NCBI GenBank assembly: GCA_012295275.1
Contig: CM022669.1
Coordinates: forward strand, 11,302,449 to 11,366,448
Source of the DNA: Chrysomallon squamiferum
Taxonomy: Eukaryota; Mollusca; Gastropoda; Neomphalida; Peltospiridae
Length of the DNA stretch: 64,000 nucleotides
Direction of reading: 5' to 3'
Shown: one piece after another, positions 37,408 through 49,289 of the stretch
How the letters are laid out: every line of letters begins with the position of its first letter
Numbering within the stretch: the first letter of the stretch is position 1
Translations under genes and position numbers: made by a program
Notes under the pieces: model-generated
The model's input: only the letters and a program-made list of their open reading frames with translations
The model's database searches: none
What the model was told of the DNA's origin: nothing

Positions 37408-37443
<36 letters not shown>

Positions 37444-37505
37444 GTATGAACCAATGCAGGAATTTGTATGTTTGCATGTATGTATGTATGTATGAATGAA
37501 AGGAA
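37281..37505. repeat. Compound (GT)n, TATG and (AT)n array
   Basis: GT array at 37289-37339, degenerate GTATGAATG units, AT array at 37408-37430 and further TATG units. Confidence 0.94.
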
Positions 37506-37539
37506 GTATCTGGATGTCTATGTGTGAGAGAGAAAAACA

Positions 37540-37591
37540 GAAGCATTATATAAAAGTACACATGTATAAACCTACTTTTATATAATGCTTC
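37540..37591. repeat. Perfect 19-bp inverted repeat (hairpin)
   Basis: The left arm GAAGCATTATATAAAAGTA (37540-37558) is exactly complementary to 37573-37591, with a 14-nt loop. A poly-T run follows at once. Confidence 0.92.
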
Positions 37592-37649
37592 ATTTTTTTT
37601 TTTTTTTTTAATAAATATTATTAAATTTGACTGATGGTCAAATACTGTA

Positions 37650-38150
37650 CGTCACACTTCACCAACATTCACATCCATTACCGCAGGTTATATCAGTAAC
37701 TCGCTCACACACACACACTCACACAATGGAAAATGCTTAATCCATAGTAATGACTGCTCAAACTGTAATAATGCTTCATATATATCTGACCTGCAATTCA
37801 CTTTGTGTCACCTGTCGCCATTAATAACACATCAGCAGATTCTAATAACAGGTTAGAGCGATCGTTTGCGAGGAGCAGTTAGGAGAAGGAGACAATGAAT
37901 AAAGTACTCACTCCTAGGAGGCTGTGTGCTCAGACTACAGACTGCTCACGGAATGGCTCACATTGCATGTCCAGAAAACTCAACTGAAATAATGGCTAAT
38001 GATTTGCCAATTTAGCCAGAGTCTGTATCAATTTAGCTTCTGCGCCTGTTGAATCCTAATTTAGCGTCCTTTTTTTCTTACATCTCTGCTGAATGGTTCT
38101 GATCTAGTTTGATTTCCTGACCCACTTCTTTGCTGGGAAATCATTTGTGG
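37650..38150. promoter_or_regulatory. Candidate cis-regulatory island, among the strongest in the window
   Basis: About 500 bp of unique sequence with many plausible factor sites: the E-box CACCTG (37809-37814), GAGACAATGAATAA with a SOX-type ACAATG (37892-37897), AGCGATCGTTTGCGAGG, and several ATTTAGC/AATTTAG repeats. A small CA run (37709-37726) interrupts it. No splice-bounded open frame was found. Confidence 0.4.
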
Positions 38151-39085
38151 TAATCTTTATTCTTCTTCTTTTTTGCTTGATTTTTATTGTCATTCATATT
38201 TGGGTTAAATGAGTCGAGATGCAAATACCAGACTTTGTTGTATTATACGTTTTCAAATACTGATGATGTTCATGTCAGGAATGGAATCAAAATATCAAAA
38301 AGGGTTATTGGTGTGTGACATACACACAGACAAATAAATATACACATACTAACAGACAGACACAAGCTCATAAACAGGCACATACATACGTAAAACAAAG
38401 ACATACAGACAGACAAATGGACAGACGTGTATGCATTTGAAATTACATGAACAGCTACTGTATATATTAAATTCTTCAGTAGCTGACATCAAATTACCTT
38501 ACTTAAAAGACATCTGACACTAACAAGATTCATAAAGATGTTTTTTTTCTTTTTTCTTTTTGTTGGCTTTTTTTTTTAATAGCTAAATAATTAAAGTGTA
38601 CATTAAATGGTCTGTCATTCACACTATTCAGACTTGTTGACAGGAAAACGTTTTTTGTCTGGATACAGTAGAATGTATTATTACCCAGTCCATTCAGAAA
38701 GAACCAGTAATTCACATGTCACTGCTTGTTACAGTGGTTTTATCTCGACTGGGGGTACATTAAACTAAGTATCATTACAGACATATAATTAAATTTAAAA
38801 CGTGCTTACACATGCGTGTGGCATTATGTATACACAAAAAAAAAATATTAACTTTTAGATAAGATGATTATATTATTGTTGACTTGGCTTTGGTCAGTTA
38901 TTGGTCAAGGCTGTAATAAATCATGTATATTTTGTTATAAATGTTTAAACAGTAATAGATTGTTATGGTTGTTGTTTTTTGGTTTGTTGTTTTATTACTA
39001 AATTAATTTTGTATGTTATTATTATTATTGTTTTTGTTATTGTTATTATTGTTGCTTCTATTTTTATTGTTGTTGTTGTTTTTTA
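38150..39085. other. AT-rich DNA with CAGACA-type tract
   Basis: ACAGACAGACAC/ACATACATAC sequence at 38315-38430 and T runs at 38540-38578. No gene seen. Confidence 0.5.
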
Positions 39086-39089
39086 TTTG

Positions 39090-39372
39090 TTATTGTTATT
39101 ATCAGTAGAAATAGTAGCAGTAGCTTTAGAAGAAGAAGTAGTAGTAGTAGAGCAGTAGAGTAACAGTAGTAGTAGTAGCAGTAGCAATACTAGAAGAAGT
39201 AGTAGTAGTAGTAGGAGCAGTAGTAGAAGTACTAGTAGTAAGTAGTAGTAGTAATAGAGCAGTAGCAATTGTAGTAGTAGTAGTTGTAGTAGTAGTAGCA
39301 GCAGCAGTAGTAGTAGCAGCAGTAGTAGAAGTACTAGTAGTAAGTAGTAGTAGTAATAGAGCAGTAGCAATT

Positions 39373-39408
<36 letters not shown>

Positions 39409-39530
39409 ACAGCAGTAGTAGAAGTACCAGTAGTAGTAGTAGCAGTAGATGTACTACTAGTAGTAGTAGTAGTAGTAATAGAGCAGTAGTACTAGCAGTA
39501 GCAATAGTACTAGTAGTAGTAGACCCTTTC
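39090..39530. repeat. (AGT)n trinucleotide array with 102-bp higher-order duplication
   Basis: About 440 bp of AGT/AGC/AGA triplets. The landmark TAGTAGAAGTACTAGTAGTA occurs at 39221 and 39323, so a 102-bp block was duplicated in phase. Polyleucine frames on the minus strand are artefacts. Confidence 0.94.
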
Positions 39531-39539
39531 AGAAAATTG

Positions 39540-40734
39540 ATGTATCAAAGAAAATCCAGATCTCTTTTTGCTGTTCATGGGAAAGAGCATATAAGCTAAA
39601 TTATAACAGTAGTGCATGGAATGGCAGAAATAGGTGTTTTTTTTAATAATCTTTATTTTGACATTTTCATTTTATTACAGGTGTTCATTTTAACAAGTAG
39701 TATCTGTTGATCAAATAATTATTCCCTTTTTCTATTTTAAAATTTGGATACCTTGAACACTCCCCATCAAACTAAATACGTTTAAAAATCATTTTTCACT
39801 TAACTGAATAAATGAATAACAAGTTACTGACAACTCAGCAACAAAAATTACTTCAAGTTTTAAGTTTCATTCAGAAATCCATCAGAAAATTGTTTATTTT
39901 TTTCCAGAAAACTTTTTTTTAATGGTTATACTTTACCAAAAGAAAAAAGTTTCAAATTTCAAATTACGTTCTCAAATTACATTTTCAGTGCTTGAAAAGA
40001 GATCAGCTTACACTGAGGACATGAATCTAACATTACTTATTCACATCACAAACAAAACAGTCTTACTGTCAGAAAACCGTTATCTAGATTGATATCCACG
40101 TAAAGATTCTTCTTTCACACTTTATCTCCCTCAAATAAGATGCTATGCAACCTCAGTCATGCTTGCAATGTGACAGAATCTTTTGTCAAGTGATACAGCT
40201 GAGGTGAAACCATCTTTGTATCACAGTGTCGTGTGTGGTGACAACAGTCATTATACCTCGGTGAGACCATTGTACGAAACCACCGTCTCTCTCTACCACC
40301 AAGTGTTCTGTGAAATGGCTATCTCCAAAACCATGGTGTGGTGTATTCAAGAGTCATATGTATATGTATATATATATAAAAATATAAAATATATCGGTCT
40401 TTTTTCATCAGTTCTGTTACTTTACAGGATTAAGTTACTTCACAAAAGATTCAATTTTCCAAGTGTGTTACTGTATACCGACATAAGTTATAGTTTAAAA
40501 TGTTTTGCTCAAAAGCAAGGCTGAAGCCCTAACAGTCAGATTTCAAAGCAGATAGCCTCATTTATCATTGTATAAGCAAACCTTGAACAAAGGGTTAATT
40601 TTTTTTTTTGTTTAAAGGAATTAATCCTAGGTAACCTTGGTCATGCTCTGGATTAAGTTTTTTTTTTTGAACATGCATGGGTGTATATGTGTATATACAT
40701 ATCCATATATATATATGTGTGTACACATACATAC

Positions 40735-40765
<31 letters not shown>

Positions 40766-40956
40766 CGGTGTTTATTAATTTGTAAATTCAATGATTTTTT
40801 TCCACACTAATATTCTAACAGAGTTTTAAAATATTTTTAACTGTCTTCAAGACAAATGGTTATTTTCTTCACTAACAATAATATTCTAAGACTCTCATAA
40901 ATGATTTTTACTGAGTCTATGAGCCAACATTCTGAATATGCTACCACATTTCTGTG

Positions 40957-40996
<40 letters not shown>

Positions 40997-41685
40997 GCTT
41001 ACTAACATTTTAACATAATAACTTTTTTCTAACAGACTAATGTGTTAAGCTCTATTATTTTAAATCTAATTATGTGTTGCAAGTTTTAATGAAAAGACAG
41101 GAAAACAAAACTGAAGTCTCCTAAGTGAGTCATATTAATTAAATCCTTGGTTTTTTTTAAAAAGTTAATTAATTTTTTTTTTCAGTATTTGCTTTTTATT
41201 GTTGTTGATTTATGGATTTTTTGAAGAAAAAAAAAATGTTTAGGATTTTATTTTTATTTATTTTTTGATCTTATCTTAAAGCAAATATTTATAAAATAAT
41301 TTAGTAATTCAAGTGAATTTTTATTTTTTTTTTTTTTTTTATTCATCATTTGTTGTAAACTTATAAATCACTGAAATTTTTTATTTAAGAAAAAAAAGAT
41401 AAGCAAAGATGTACTATGCATCTTTATTTCCTGTTTTGCAAAATACTGTAATTGTTATATGAATCATTTATATTTTCCAACACACCTTAGCACATTTAAT
41501 GTTGTCAGTTTGTTTCATCACCTCAGAATTGCTTACACTGAAAAATCTGGTTTTTCTGTTCAAAAGAGTGGAAAATGCAATCAGATAACTCTACAGTGAT
41601 GACAAACTTACATCTTTCTAGTGTTAATCATGCCAAAAACCTTGTTGAATATTTCTCTGTTGTTATAGGCAACAGACAGTTTCTT

Positions 41686-41721
<36 letters not shown>

Positions 41722-42056
41722 TAAAAAACATTTTATCTCAAAACAGAATTTTTCTTTGCTTATTTTTTCAAATAATTATTTAAAAAGAAACTGGTTTTTA
41801 TCTCAATCTTTTCATCAGTCTTATCTTAATATGATATCATGTTTTCTTTCAACAAGTCTACGACACAGATTTATCGGCTGGTTTGTTCTGTCCAGGTTTT
41901 TGCCCAGGAGGCATCAATACTTAGAAACACAATGGAATGAATGTGGAAAAAATTTGTTTTTGAAGATTTTTTTTGTCTTTTTTTTTTTTTATATTTTGCT
42001 TTTTGAGGCAATAGTTTTGTTGTTTGTTTGGGGAATTTTTTTGTTTATATCTTTAC

Positions 42057-42088
<32 letters not shown>

Positions 42089-42430
42089 TTGCCCTTCAGG
42101 GTTTTCTTTACTAATGGTGACATTTTTAAACACTTGTATTAAAACTTTATTTTTATTTTATCTTGAATATTTTATTTATATAAACATCTTAGTTTTTACT
42201 TTATTTTCACATTTTATTGATATATTTTTTTTTATCTACCCTTTCTTTCTACACCATAATATATATTATTAATACCTTGGTATTTTTTTTTACATATTTT
42301 GCATTCACTTACTTGATTTTGCTAGGTGATAAACACATGTTTATTTATGTTATTTCACAGATTAACGTGAAAAAAAAAATCACATGCTTGATGAATCTTT
42401 GTGAAACTCTGATGGAGAAACACAAAATAA
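39540..42430. other. AT-rich DNA with homopolymer and AT tracts
   Basis: No supported gene. The block at 40170-40340 is more complex and carries weak internal repeats of GTGARACCATTGTAYGAAAC type, with a 113-codon open frame of no recognised family. TATA/CATA tracts at 40680-40765. Poly-T runs at 40970-40995 and 41690-41719. TTTA array at 42058-42090. Confidence 0.45.
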
Positions 42431-42434
42431 TGTC

Positions 42435-42620
42435 ATGAGTCAAGTGAGGCAGGGAGATTCCGGAGTCTGTCTGCCTCGGGTGACTGAACAGCCTCTTTGC
42501 TCTGCCTCTGTCAGCTGAAATCATGTTAAAACTGTTAGCGTCAAGGTGAATTTTGATACTGAGTCTCTGATCTGATTTATATACAGCTGGATCAGGTGTC
42601 TTGTTTCACAGATATTAACT
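42435..42620. promoter_or_regulatory. Candidate cis-regulatory island
   Basis: Unique and GC-richer (GAGATTCCGGAGTCTGTCTG, CCTCGGGTGACTGAACAGCC, CTCTGTCAGCTGAAATCATG with an E-box CAGCTG). It abuts a TG array. Confidence 0.3.
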
Positions 42621-42624
42621 GACA

Positions 42625-42666
42625 TTTGTGTGTTTGTGTATTTTGTATGTACATATATGTGTATCT

Positions 42667-42712
<46 letters not shown>

Positions 42713-42910
42713 ATGTGTGTGTATGTTGATGTTTATGTTTGTGTGAGTGTATATATCGATGCCTGTATGTTTAAGAATGCATTTGGGTGTGCTTGTCTGT
42801 GTATGTGTGTATGTGTACACATTGTGTGTGTGTGTGTGTGTGTGTGATTATATGTGTGTGTGTGTGTATATTGTGTGTGTGTATGGTATGTGTGTACATG
42901 AGTGTGTATT
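42625..42910. repeat. (TG)n compound microsatellite
   Basis: Pure GT at 42672-42710, then degenerate TGTATGTGTG sequence with further pure runs at 42824-42845. Confidence 0.94.
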
Positions 42911-43599
42911 GTATGCAATCAGTAAAATGTATTTTAGTGAGTGAGTTTGTTTCCATGTGTTATACATCTATGACATATGTATGTATCTCAGTAATGTAGA
43001 TGTAAAGATTACAAAGCAAAACATTCTGTGTGGCCACTGCACAATCTCTCTGAGATCTAATCTAGAAATTAACCATCTTAATTCTAAATTCTAGTGTTTC
43101 TGTTTTAATTATTTAACCTGAGAGATCCTTATTAAAAAAGAAGAAGAAGAAGAAGAAGTTGAAGAAAACTAAAAACAAATAAATAAAACAAATTAACAAA
43201 TAAATAAATAAAACTACTGTACATTTCATCCATACAATGAACTTCTGTATCAAACTTCTTTTATCTTGTCAGGTTAATTTTTAAACACAGTTTTCTTGAC
43301 AGGGTATTTTTATGAAGAAAAAAAAAAATAAACCTTGTTGAGTTTATCTGCAAATCTGAACCATTCCAGCAATCAGCTCACTTATCTGTGATCACCCATC
43401 TTGACAGCTCAATGGGTGGGTGGGCAGATTGTCTGATCCCACTTAAATCTGATCCTGAGCTAATTATGTGCTGCAGACAGTGCAAGTGTTAATGAGTAGA
43501 CACAAAGACACAGGACGTCTTCAAAACAGCAGTCTCCTCAGTGAACCAATAGTCCCAGTAGTATTTTAAGGAAATCTTCTCAAATGGTTGAAGACTGTG

Positions 43600-43760
43600 T
43601 CAGATAAAGGAGACTGGGTAAATACAGGAGACCATGTCATTATAGGAGATTGTGTCAAATATAGGGCACCATATCAAATACAGGAGACTGTATCAAATAT
43701 AGGAGACCATGTCAAATATAGGAGACCATGCCAAATATAGGAGACTATGTCAGTGTAAGG
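43600..43760. repeat. 19-bp minisatellite I, eight copies
   Basis: Unit AGGAGACCATGTCAAATAT. Starts at 43608, 43626, 43644, 43663, 43682, 43701, 43720 and 43739, giving periods of 18, 18, then 19 throughout. Confidence 0.92.
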
Positions 43761-43949
43761 TACATTGTCAGATCAGGAAAAAAAGTAACAATCTAGGAGA
43801 TCACCACCAGTGTAAGAAGTGCACAGACTGTCTAGTGACATTGTCAGTCAAGGATGTTCAGATCCCTGAGTTCACAGTCACTCTAGAGAGTCTGGCAATC
43901 TCAGCTATTCTAAATGTGCAGTGCTGTCAGTCTGTGCATATCATTTCAG

Positions 43950-44068
43950 AGGTTTGTTGCTGTTTCAGGGGTTTGTTACTGTTTCAGGGGTTTGTTACTG
44001 TTTTAGGGGTTTGTTACTGTTTCAGGGTTTTGTTACTGTTTTAGGGGTTTGTTAGTGTTTTAGGGTGT
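43950..44068. repeat. 19-bp minisatellite II, six copies
   Basis: Unit TTTGTTACTGTTTCAGGGG. Starts at 43953, 43972, 43991, 44010, 44029 and 44048, with an exact 19-bp period. It lies about 190 bp right of another 19-bp array; both share an ACTGTnTCA core. Confidence 0.93.
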
Positions 44069-44199
44069 CAAAGACAATTCATGTTGCACAAAGGAAATCT
44101 TATATTCTCATTTATCAAGTGTTTTTATGCAGAAAATCTTTGCTTTTCATTAAAATATCATAACAAAAATATATGCCTTTTATTATTCTCTTTTTACTA

Positions 44200-44510
44200 C
44201 AGCTTTCTAAAGTTAGAAATTACAGTTGCAAAATATATTTAGAATTACGTTTTACATTTCACAAAACACCGTTTGAATGTAGAATTAAATCTGACAGTTC
44301 ACAAAACATTTTAAAATAATATTTTACTGTTACAAAACACATTTGTTTCACAAAAAAAGAAATTAGTTATATTTTACTTTTCAGCAAGAATACTTAATTA
44401 AACTTTACCTTTCGCAAGGTATATACAGAGCTGTACTTTGCAGTTACAAAAATAGTTATATTTTATATTTGTAAAGAGAGAGACTGATATTATTTTACAT
44501 GGCTATAAAC
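44200..44510. repeat. Degenerate repeat of TTTTAC...CACAAAACA type
   Basis: About five diverged units of roughly 55-60 bp combining TATTTTACATTTC and ACAAAACAC. Strongly decayed. Confidence 0.6.
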
Positions 44511-44789
44511 ACACAAGTGAGAGTTATATTTCACTAGAAAAACTCTTCAAGGTAAATGTGAGAACGTGTGGAATTTCAGAACAGGTATTTCTACAAGAAT
44601 ATTTACTCTGTATATATTTTGCCAAATAACAGCCAGAAATTCTGTCAGTATGTTTTTCTTGTATTGTTTTCAACCGCTGAATTTTTTTTGATAGGTTTGT
44701 CAATTTTTTTTCATCAGTCTGACTAGGTATAGGAAAGAATGGATGTGTGTATTGATGATTGAAATGATATGTATGAATGTTTGTGCTTT

Positions 44790-44823
44790 GATGTATGTAT
44801 GTATGTATGTATGTATGTATGTA

Positions 44824-44890
<67 letters not shown>

Positions 44891-44912
44891 GTATATGTAT
44901 ATTTATATGTAC
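44790..44912. repeat. (TATG)n then (AT)n
   Basis: TATG array at 44793-44827, GT bridge, AT array at 44835-44884 and GTATAT units. Confidence 0.95.
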
Positions 44913-45109
44913 ATGTATGTATGCATGCATATAGACACATGTCTGTTGTATGTTCAATAATAGTTAATATTAAATAATTAATCTGATTAAGGAAGATAGA
45001 ATAATTTTCATTTGTAATCTAATAACCACTGCAAAAAGTTAGAAAATTAATAACAACTTCAATGCGATGATTAAAAAAAAATTAAAATCTAAAATACAAT
45101 TCTGTGTCT

Positions 45110-46380
45110 ATTTTTATTCTGCATGGAGACTGGGAATCTCAGACACATGAAAACTGACAGTAATTCCCATGGTCAGTAGAAAAAATAATATTTTAAAATA
45201 AAATTCCATTTGAACAAACTGAAATAAACAAAAAATAAAAAAAATAAATAAAAAGGAAGAAAGTAATTTCCAAATAATTGCTAGAAGAAATATTAATAAT
45301 TTAGAATAATATCTCATTTGTTCAGCCATTTTTGTCTATCTATATTATTTAAGACTGAATTTTGGAGAAACAAAATTAATAATAATTTCCATTCCACTGA
45401 TCAGCCCAAATAACAATAATATTAAATCAAACTCCATTTAAACTGACTGAGCTAAATAAAGAAAGATTATTTAAAAAAAAGCCACATAATAAAACAACTT
45501 CCAAAGTGACTGTAAAATAAACAATTTAAAATAAGATTCCATTTGTGTATATGAGCTATATTTATTTCGTTTTTACACTTCAACAGAGAGAAAAAAAGTT
45601 TATAATTTCCTTGTTGAAATAATAATTTCAGCTGTACATGAACTATATTTCATTTTTGCTCCAAGACAGAGAATAAACAACAAACAAACAAACCATTAAT
45701 TTCCATGTCAGAGAACAAAAAATAATTAATTTCCATGTTGAAATAATAATAATTTTAAATAACATTCCAATTGTACATGAACAATATTTCACTTTCACTC
45801 CAAGACAGAAAAAATATACAAAATCCCCCCACACAAAAAAAACACCAAAAAAAAACTCCCAACCAAAAACAGCCAAAAAAACACCATTAATTTCCATGTA
45901 AAAATGATAACAGTTTTAAATAAAATTCCAAAGATACAAAACCACAAACAAAACCACAAAAACCCCCACAAAAACCCCACAAAAAACCCCACAAAACCAG
46001 ACTAAACATTAATCTCCAAGTCACTGGCTAGCTGAAATTATAACAATCTTAACTAAAATTCTACACAATTGTACATGATCTATTTTTATTTCATTTTTAC
46101 ACAGATATCAAAACATAAAAAAAACAAACAACCATCATTAATTTCCATGATGAAATAACAATAATTCTAAATAAAAATTAAATTTCAACCGTACATAAAC
46201 TACATTTCACTTTTACTCTAAAACAGAGAACAACAACATCAACAACACACCAAAAAAAAAAAAACCCACCAAAAACCCCCATTAATTTCCTTGTCGAAGT
46301 AACAATAATTTTAAATAAAACTCTAAACGTACTGGTACTTTGTCTGTCACTGTTAAATTGAGACAGAGGAAGAAGCCACA
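45110..46380. repeat. Degenerate ~110-120-bp minisatellite over 1.2 kb
   Basis: About ten diverged copies of a unit containing TTAATTTCCATGT, GAAATAATAATAATTTTAAA, ATTCCATTTGTACATGAACT and TTTCACTTTTACTCCAAGAC, followed by an A/C-rich linker that has expanded in several copies (for example CCACAAAAACCCC near 45960). Unit boundaries are approximate. Confidence 0.8.
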
Positions 46381-46624
46381 CTGATTTCCACGTGACTGGT
46401 TAAGGTACCAGCCTTAACCCCGAAGACATCGCCAGCTTCCTCACCACAACAGTGTTGACTGACACAATCAATATTATCACTGGCTCTGAGTGTATTGATC
46501 AAACACCAGTCATGTTTGACCATGCAGAAAATGGACGAGGAAAATACACTGAAATTATTTTTTCACTTGATAATCTAAACACAAAAGGATTCTGCGAAGA
46601 AACTGGAGACCAACAGCTGATGTA
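46380..46624. other. Unique sequence left of the 87-bp array
   Basis: Moderately GC-rich (AAGGTACCAGCCTTAACCCC, CATCGCCAGCTTCCTCACC). No recognised coding or mobile-element content. Confidence 0.3.
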
Positions 46625-47160
46625 GTCGAGTGACAGATAGTTTGTAGCTGCAGTGTTGGTGTCACTGCCACGATGCTGTGAGTACAGAAAAAGTGCAGTA
46701 ATGCCAACCAGTGCTGTAATCGTCTGATAGGTTGTTGTTGGAGTGTTGATGTCAATGCTACGATGCTGTGAGACAGAGAAACACACCAATAATGCCAGCA
46801 CCATAATGGTTTGATAGGTTGTAGTTGCAGTGTTGATGTCAGTGCTACGATGCTGTGAGATAGAGAAACACACCAATAATGCCAGCACCATAATGGTTTG
46901 ATAGGTTGTTGTTGGAGTGTTGATGTCAACCAGTACAGAGTAAACAGCAGTAATGCCAACCAGTACTGTAATCATCTGATAGGTTGTAGTTGGAGTGTTG
47001 ATGTCAGTGCTATGATGCTGTGAGGTAGAGAAACATGGTAGTAATGCCAATGCCATGATCATCAGATAGGTTGTAGTTGGAATGTTGGTGTCACTACAGT
47101 GATGGTGTGATATAGTAAAACACACCTATAGTATAACTGCTGTACTGATATGATAGTTAA
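46625..47160. repeat. 87-bp minisatellite, about seven units
   Basis: The landmark GATAGGTTGTAGTTG (or a close variant) falls at 46636, 46726, 46813, 46900, 46978, 47065 and 47152. Spacings are 90, 87, 87, 78, 87 and 87 bp. All are multiples of 3, so a minus-strand frame of 208 codons (47125-46499) stays open, with 29-residue repeats such as TTTYQTIMVLALLVCFSISQ. No signal peptide, domain or exon signals support translation, so I call it a repeat. Whether it is an unusual repetitive coding exon is left open. Confidence 0.9.
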
Positions 47161-47474
47161 ATGCTGACTATTACCACAAGACTGTTAATTGTTTTAATAC
47201 TATCATCTGTACAGCAGTGTGTAATTACAACTACTATTACTACTACAACTACTACAACATGCTGTTCTAATGCTGCAGTGGTTTATCGAATGAATAATGC
47301 TACCACAACACTTGTATTGTCATTGACAGGAGCTAATGGGGAGAGACTGATGTTATTTGCTTTGACACTGATCAACATTTCACTTCATTAATCAGCTAAA
47401 AGTTTTTTTCAACAGTTAATAATGGAACTGAGAACAGTGTGACTGCATGTGTGAATTAGAGCAAAAGAGAGAGA

Positions 47475-47475
<1 letters not shown>

Positions 47476-47572
<97 letters not shown>

Positions 47573-47745
47573 ATAGCAGAGATATGCAGATAGATATAGA
47601 GACAGAAATAGACAGAAAGAAAAACAGACACAGACAGAGAAAGAAAGAAAATGATATAGCAAAAAGAGAGACTGTTGGACAGAAAAAGAAAGAGAGTATC
47701 AAAAAGAGAGAGAGAGAAAAAAGATATAGTTAAAAAGAGAGAAGA
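47476..47745. repeat. (TG)n, (GA)n, (CAGA)n compound array
   Basis: GT at 47476-47492, GA at 47493-47550, CAGA at 47550-47572, then GA-rich sequence to about 47740. Confidence 0.93.
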
Positions 47746-48234
47746 ATTTGGAATATTTTAAGTTATCACAATAAAGAAATGTATATCAGTCACTTGTAAG
47801 GTTCAATTAATTTGCTGACAGAACTGGAGAGAGAAAGAGAAAGAGAGAATGAGTAAGAGAGAATGAAAAGTGTTTAAGAGTGATAGATAAATACAATGAA
47901 CAAGAGAGAGATAAGTTTTAATGAAAATTATGATGATGTCCATACCACATAGTGCTCTAAGGCTAGACAACTGAGCAATGTGTTTTAATAATTTATAAGA
48001 ACTGAATTTATTTAATAACTGAAAGTGATAGAAAAATAAAAATAAACTGTTATGACATTTTTGATGACACCCATAACAGCTTAAGGCCAAATCTGGCTGC
48101 AATAATATTAATTATGTAAAGGTCTAGAATTTATTAAATAAAATAGAATAGGTTGGTGATATTACAAGCTGTTAAATGATATTAAAGTAAATTAACCAAA
48201 AATATAAATAAAGTCATTCAAAAATCAAAACACA

Positions 48235-48610
48235 ATATATTTTTTCAAACCATTAGCACAAATATCTCTAGTTCCCTAACATACAAAATTCATCAGAACC
48301 AAAATATATATTCCTAATTCCAATATCTACAAATTCACTAACACTCACAGTTCTACAAAAGCCAAAAATGCATTTTATTCTTCAGACCTGTAACACAAAT
48401 ACCTCCAGTTTATAAACATAGAAAATTCTACAGAAACCAAAAACAAATCATATTCTTGAAACCAGTTTTCTAACTTACAAAATTTTACAGACCCCCCCAT
48501 CCCACCCCTGCACATACACATACAAACACATTATTATCTTTAGACCCTGAACACAAATATCTCCATTTCCTTAACATTACAAAATTTGCACAGAACCAAA
48601 ACACACAAGT
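48235..48610. repeat. Degenerate ~95-bp minisatellite, about four copies
   Basis: Units contain CACAAATATCTCCAGTTYCC, TAACATACAAAATTC and CAGAACCAAAA. A C-run (48491-48508) interrupts. Diverged. Confidence 0.75.
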
Positions 48611-48639
48611 CAGAAGCTTTTAATAAGACACACAAAATG

Positions 48640-48960
48640 TTTTTAAAAAACCAACAGACCTCCAGTGCTACACTCTGTATTCCAGGATGATGAGTGTGTT
48701 GTGCAAACAAACACGGCAATATTATCATTTTATTACCCACTTCTGCACCTTGTGTTGATCTACACACCCTCATAATAGAATCCGCTAGAGCAACCAGGAG
48801 TTTTTACACCAAACGTGTGTTTACCCTTAAGTTATTCATTGACATTCCATGGAGTTCACAATCCCCAGGTGTCCTGTTTCAACAGGTTCCTAACACAGCA
48901 CAAGAGAGCAGACATTGAAATAGCAGGCTGGAAATTAGTGCCAAAATGTCAGACACTTCT
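48640..48960. promoter_or_regulatory. Candidate cis-regulatory island
   Basis: Unique and GC-richer (GAATCCGCTAGAGCAACCAG, CACAATCCCCAGGTGTCCTG with the E-box CAGGTG). Short overlapping frames on both strands without recognised features. Confidence 0.3.
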
Positions 48961-49009
48961 TCTTGGAACTTAAACAGAAACGAAAACACTTGAGTTGGAG
49001 ATGCAACAA

Positions 49010-49280
49010 CATGTAAAGAGTTTGTCACTTGTGTTCAGTGTGTTGATGTAAAGACATTTGTGTTGTAGCAGGTTTTGTCTCTTGTGTTGTAACATCATGT
49101 AACAGTTTGTCTCCTTTGTTGTAACATCATGTAACAGTCTCCTGTGTTGATGTAAAAACATTTGTGCTGTAACATCATGTAACAGTTAGTCTCCTGTGTT
49201 GATGTAAAAACATTTGTACTGTAACATCATGTAACAGTTTGTCTCCTGTGTTGATGTAAAAACATTTGTGTTGTTACACA
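49010..49280. repeat. 52-bp minisatellite, about five copies with truncated units
   Basis: The unit contains CCTGTGTTGATGTAAAAACA and TGTAACATCATGTAACAGTT. CCTGTG landmarks at 49141, 49193 and 49245 are exactly 52 bp apart. Shorter, partly deleted units lie to the left. Confidence 0.92.
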
Positions 49281-49289
49281 CATTCACAC

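Noticed and set aside
40183-40524. 113-codon plus-strand open frame in a moderately GC-rich patch
   Set aside because: No recognisable domain, its C-terminal half is low complexity, and the DNA shows weak internal repeats. It is also on the opposite strand to the gene.
43395-43470. tRNA-like segment AGCTCAATGGGTGGGTGGGC
   Set aside because: Only a loose A-box resemblance and no B box. It is better explained as unique GC-richer sequence.
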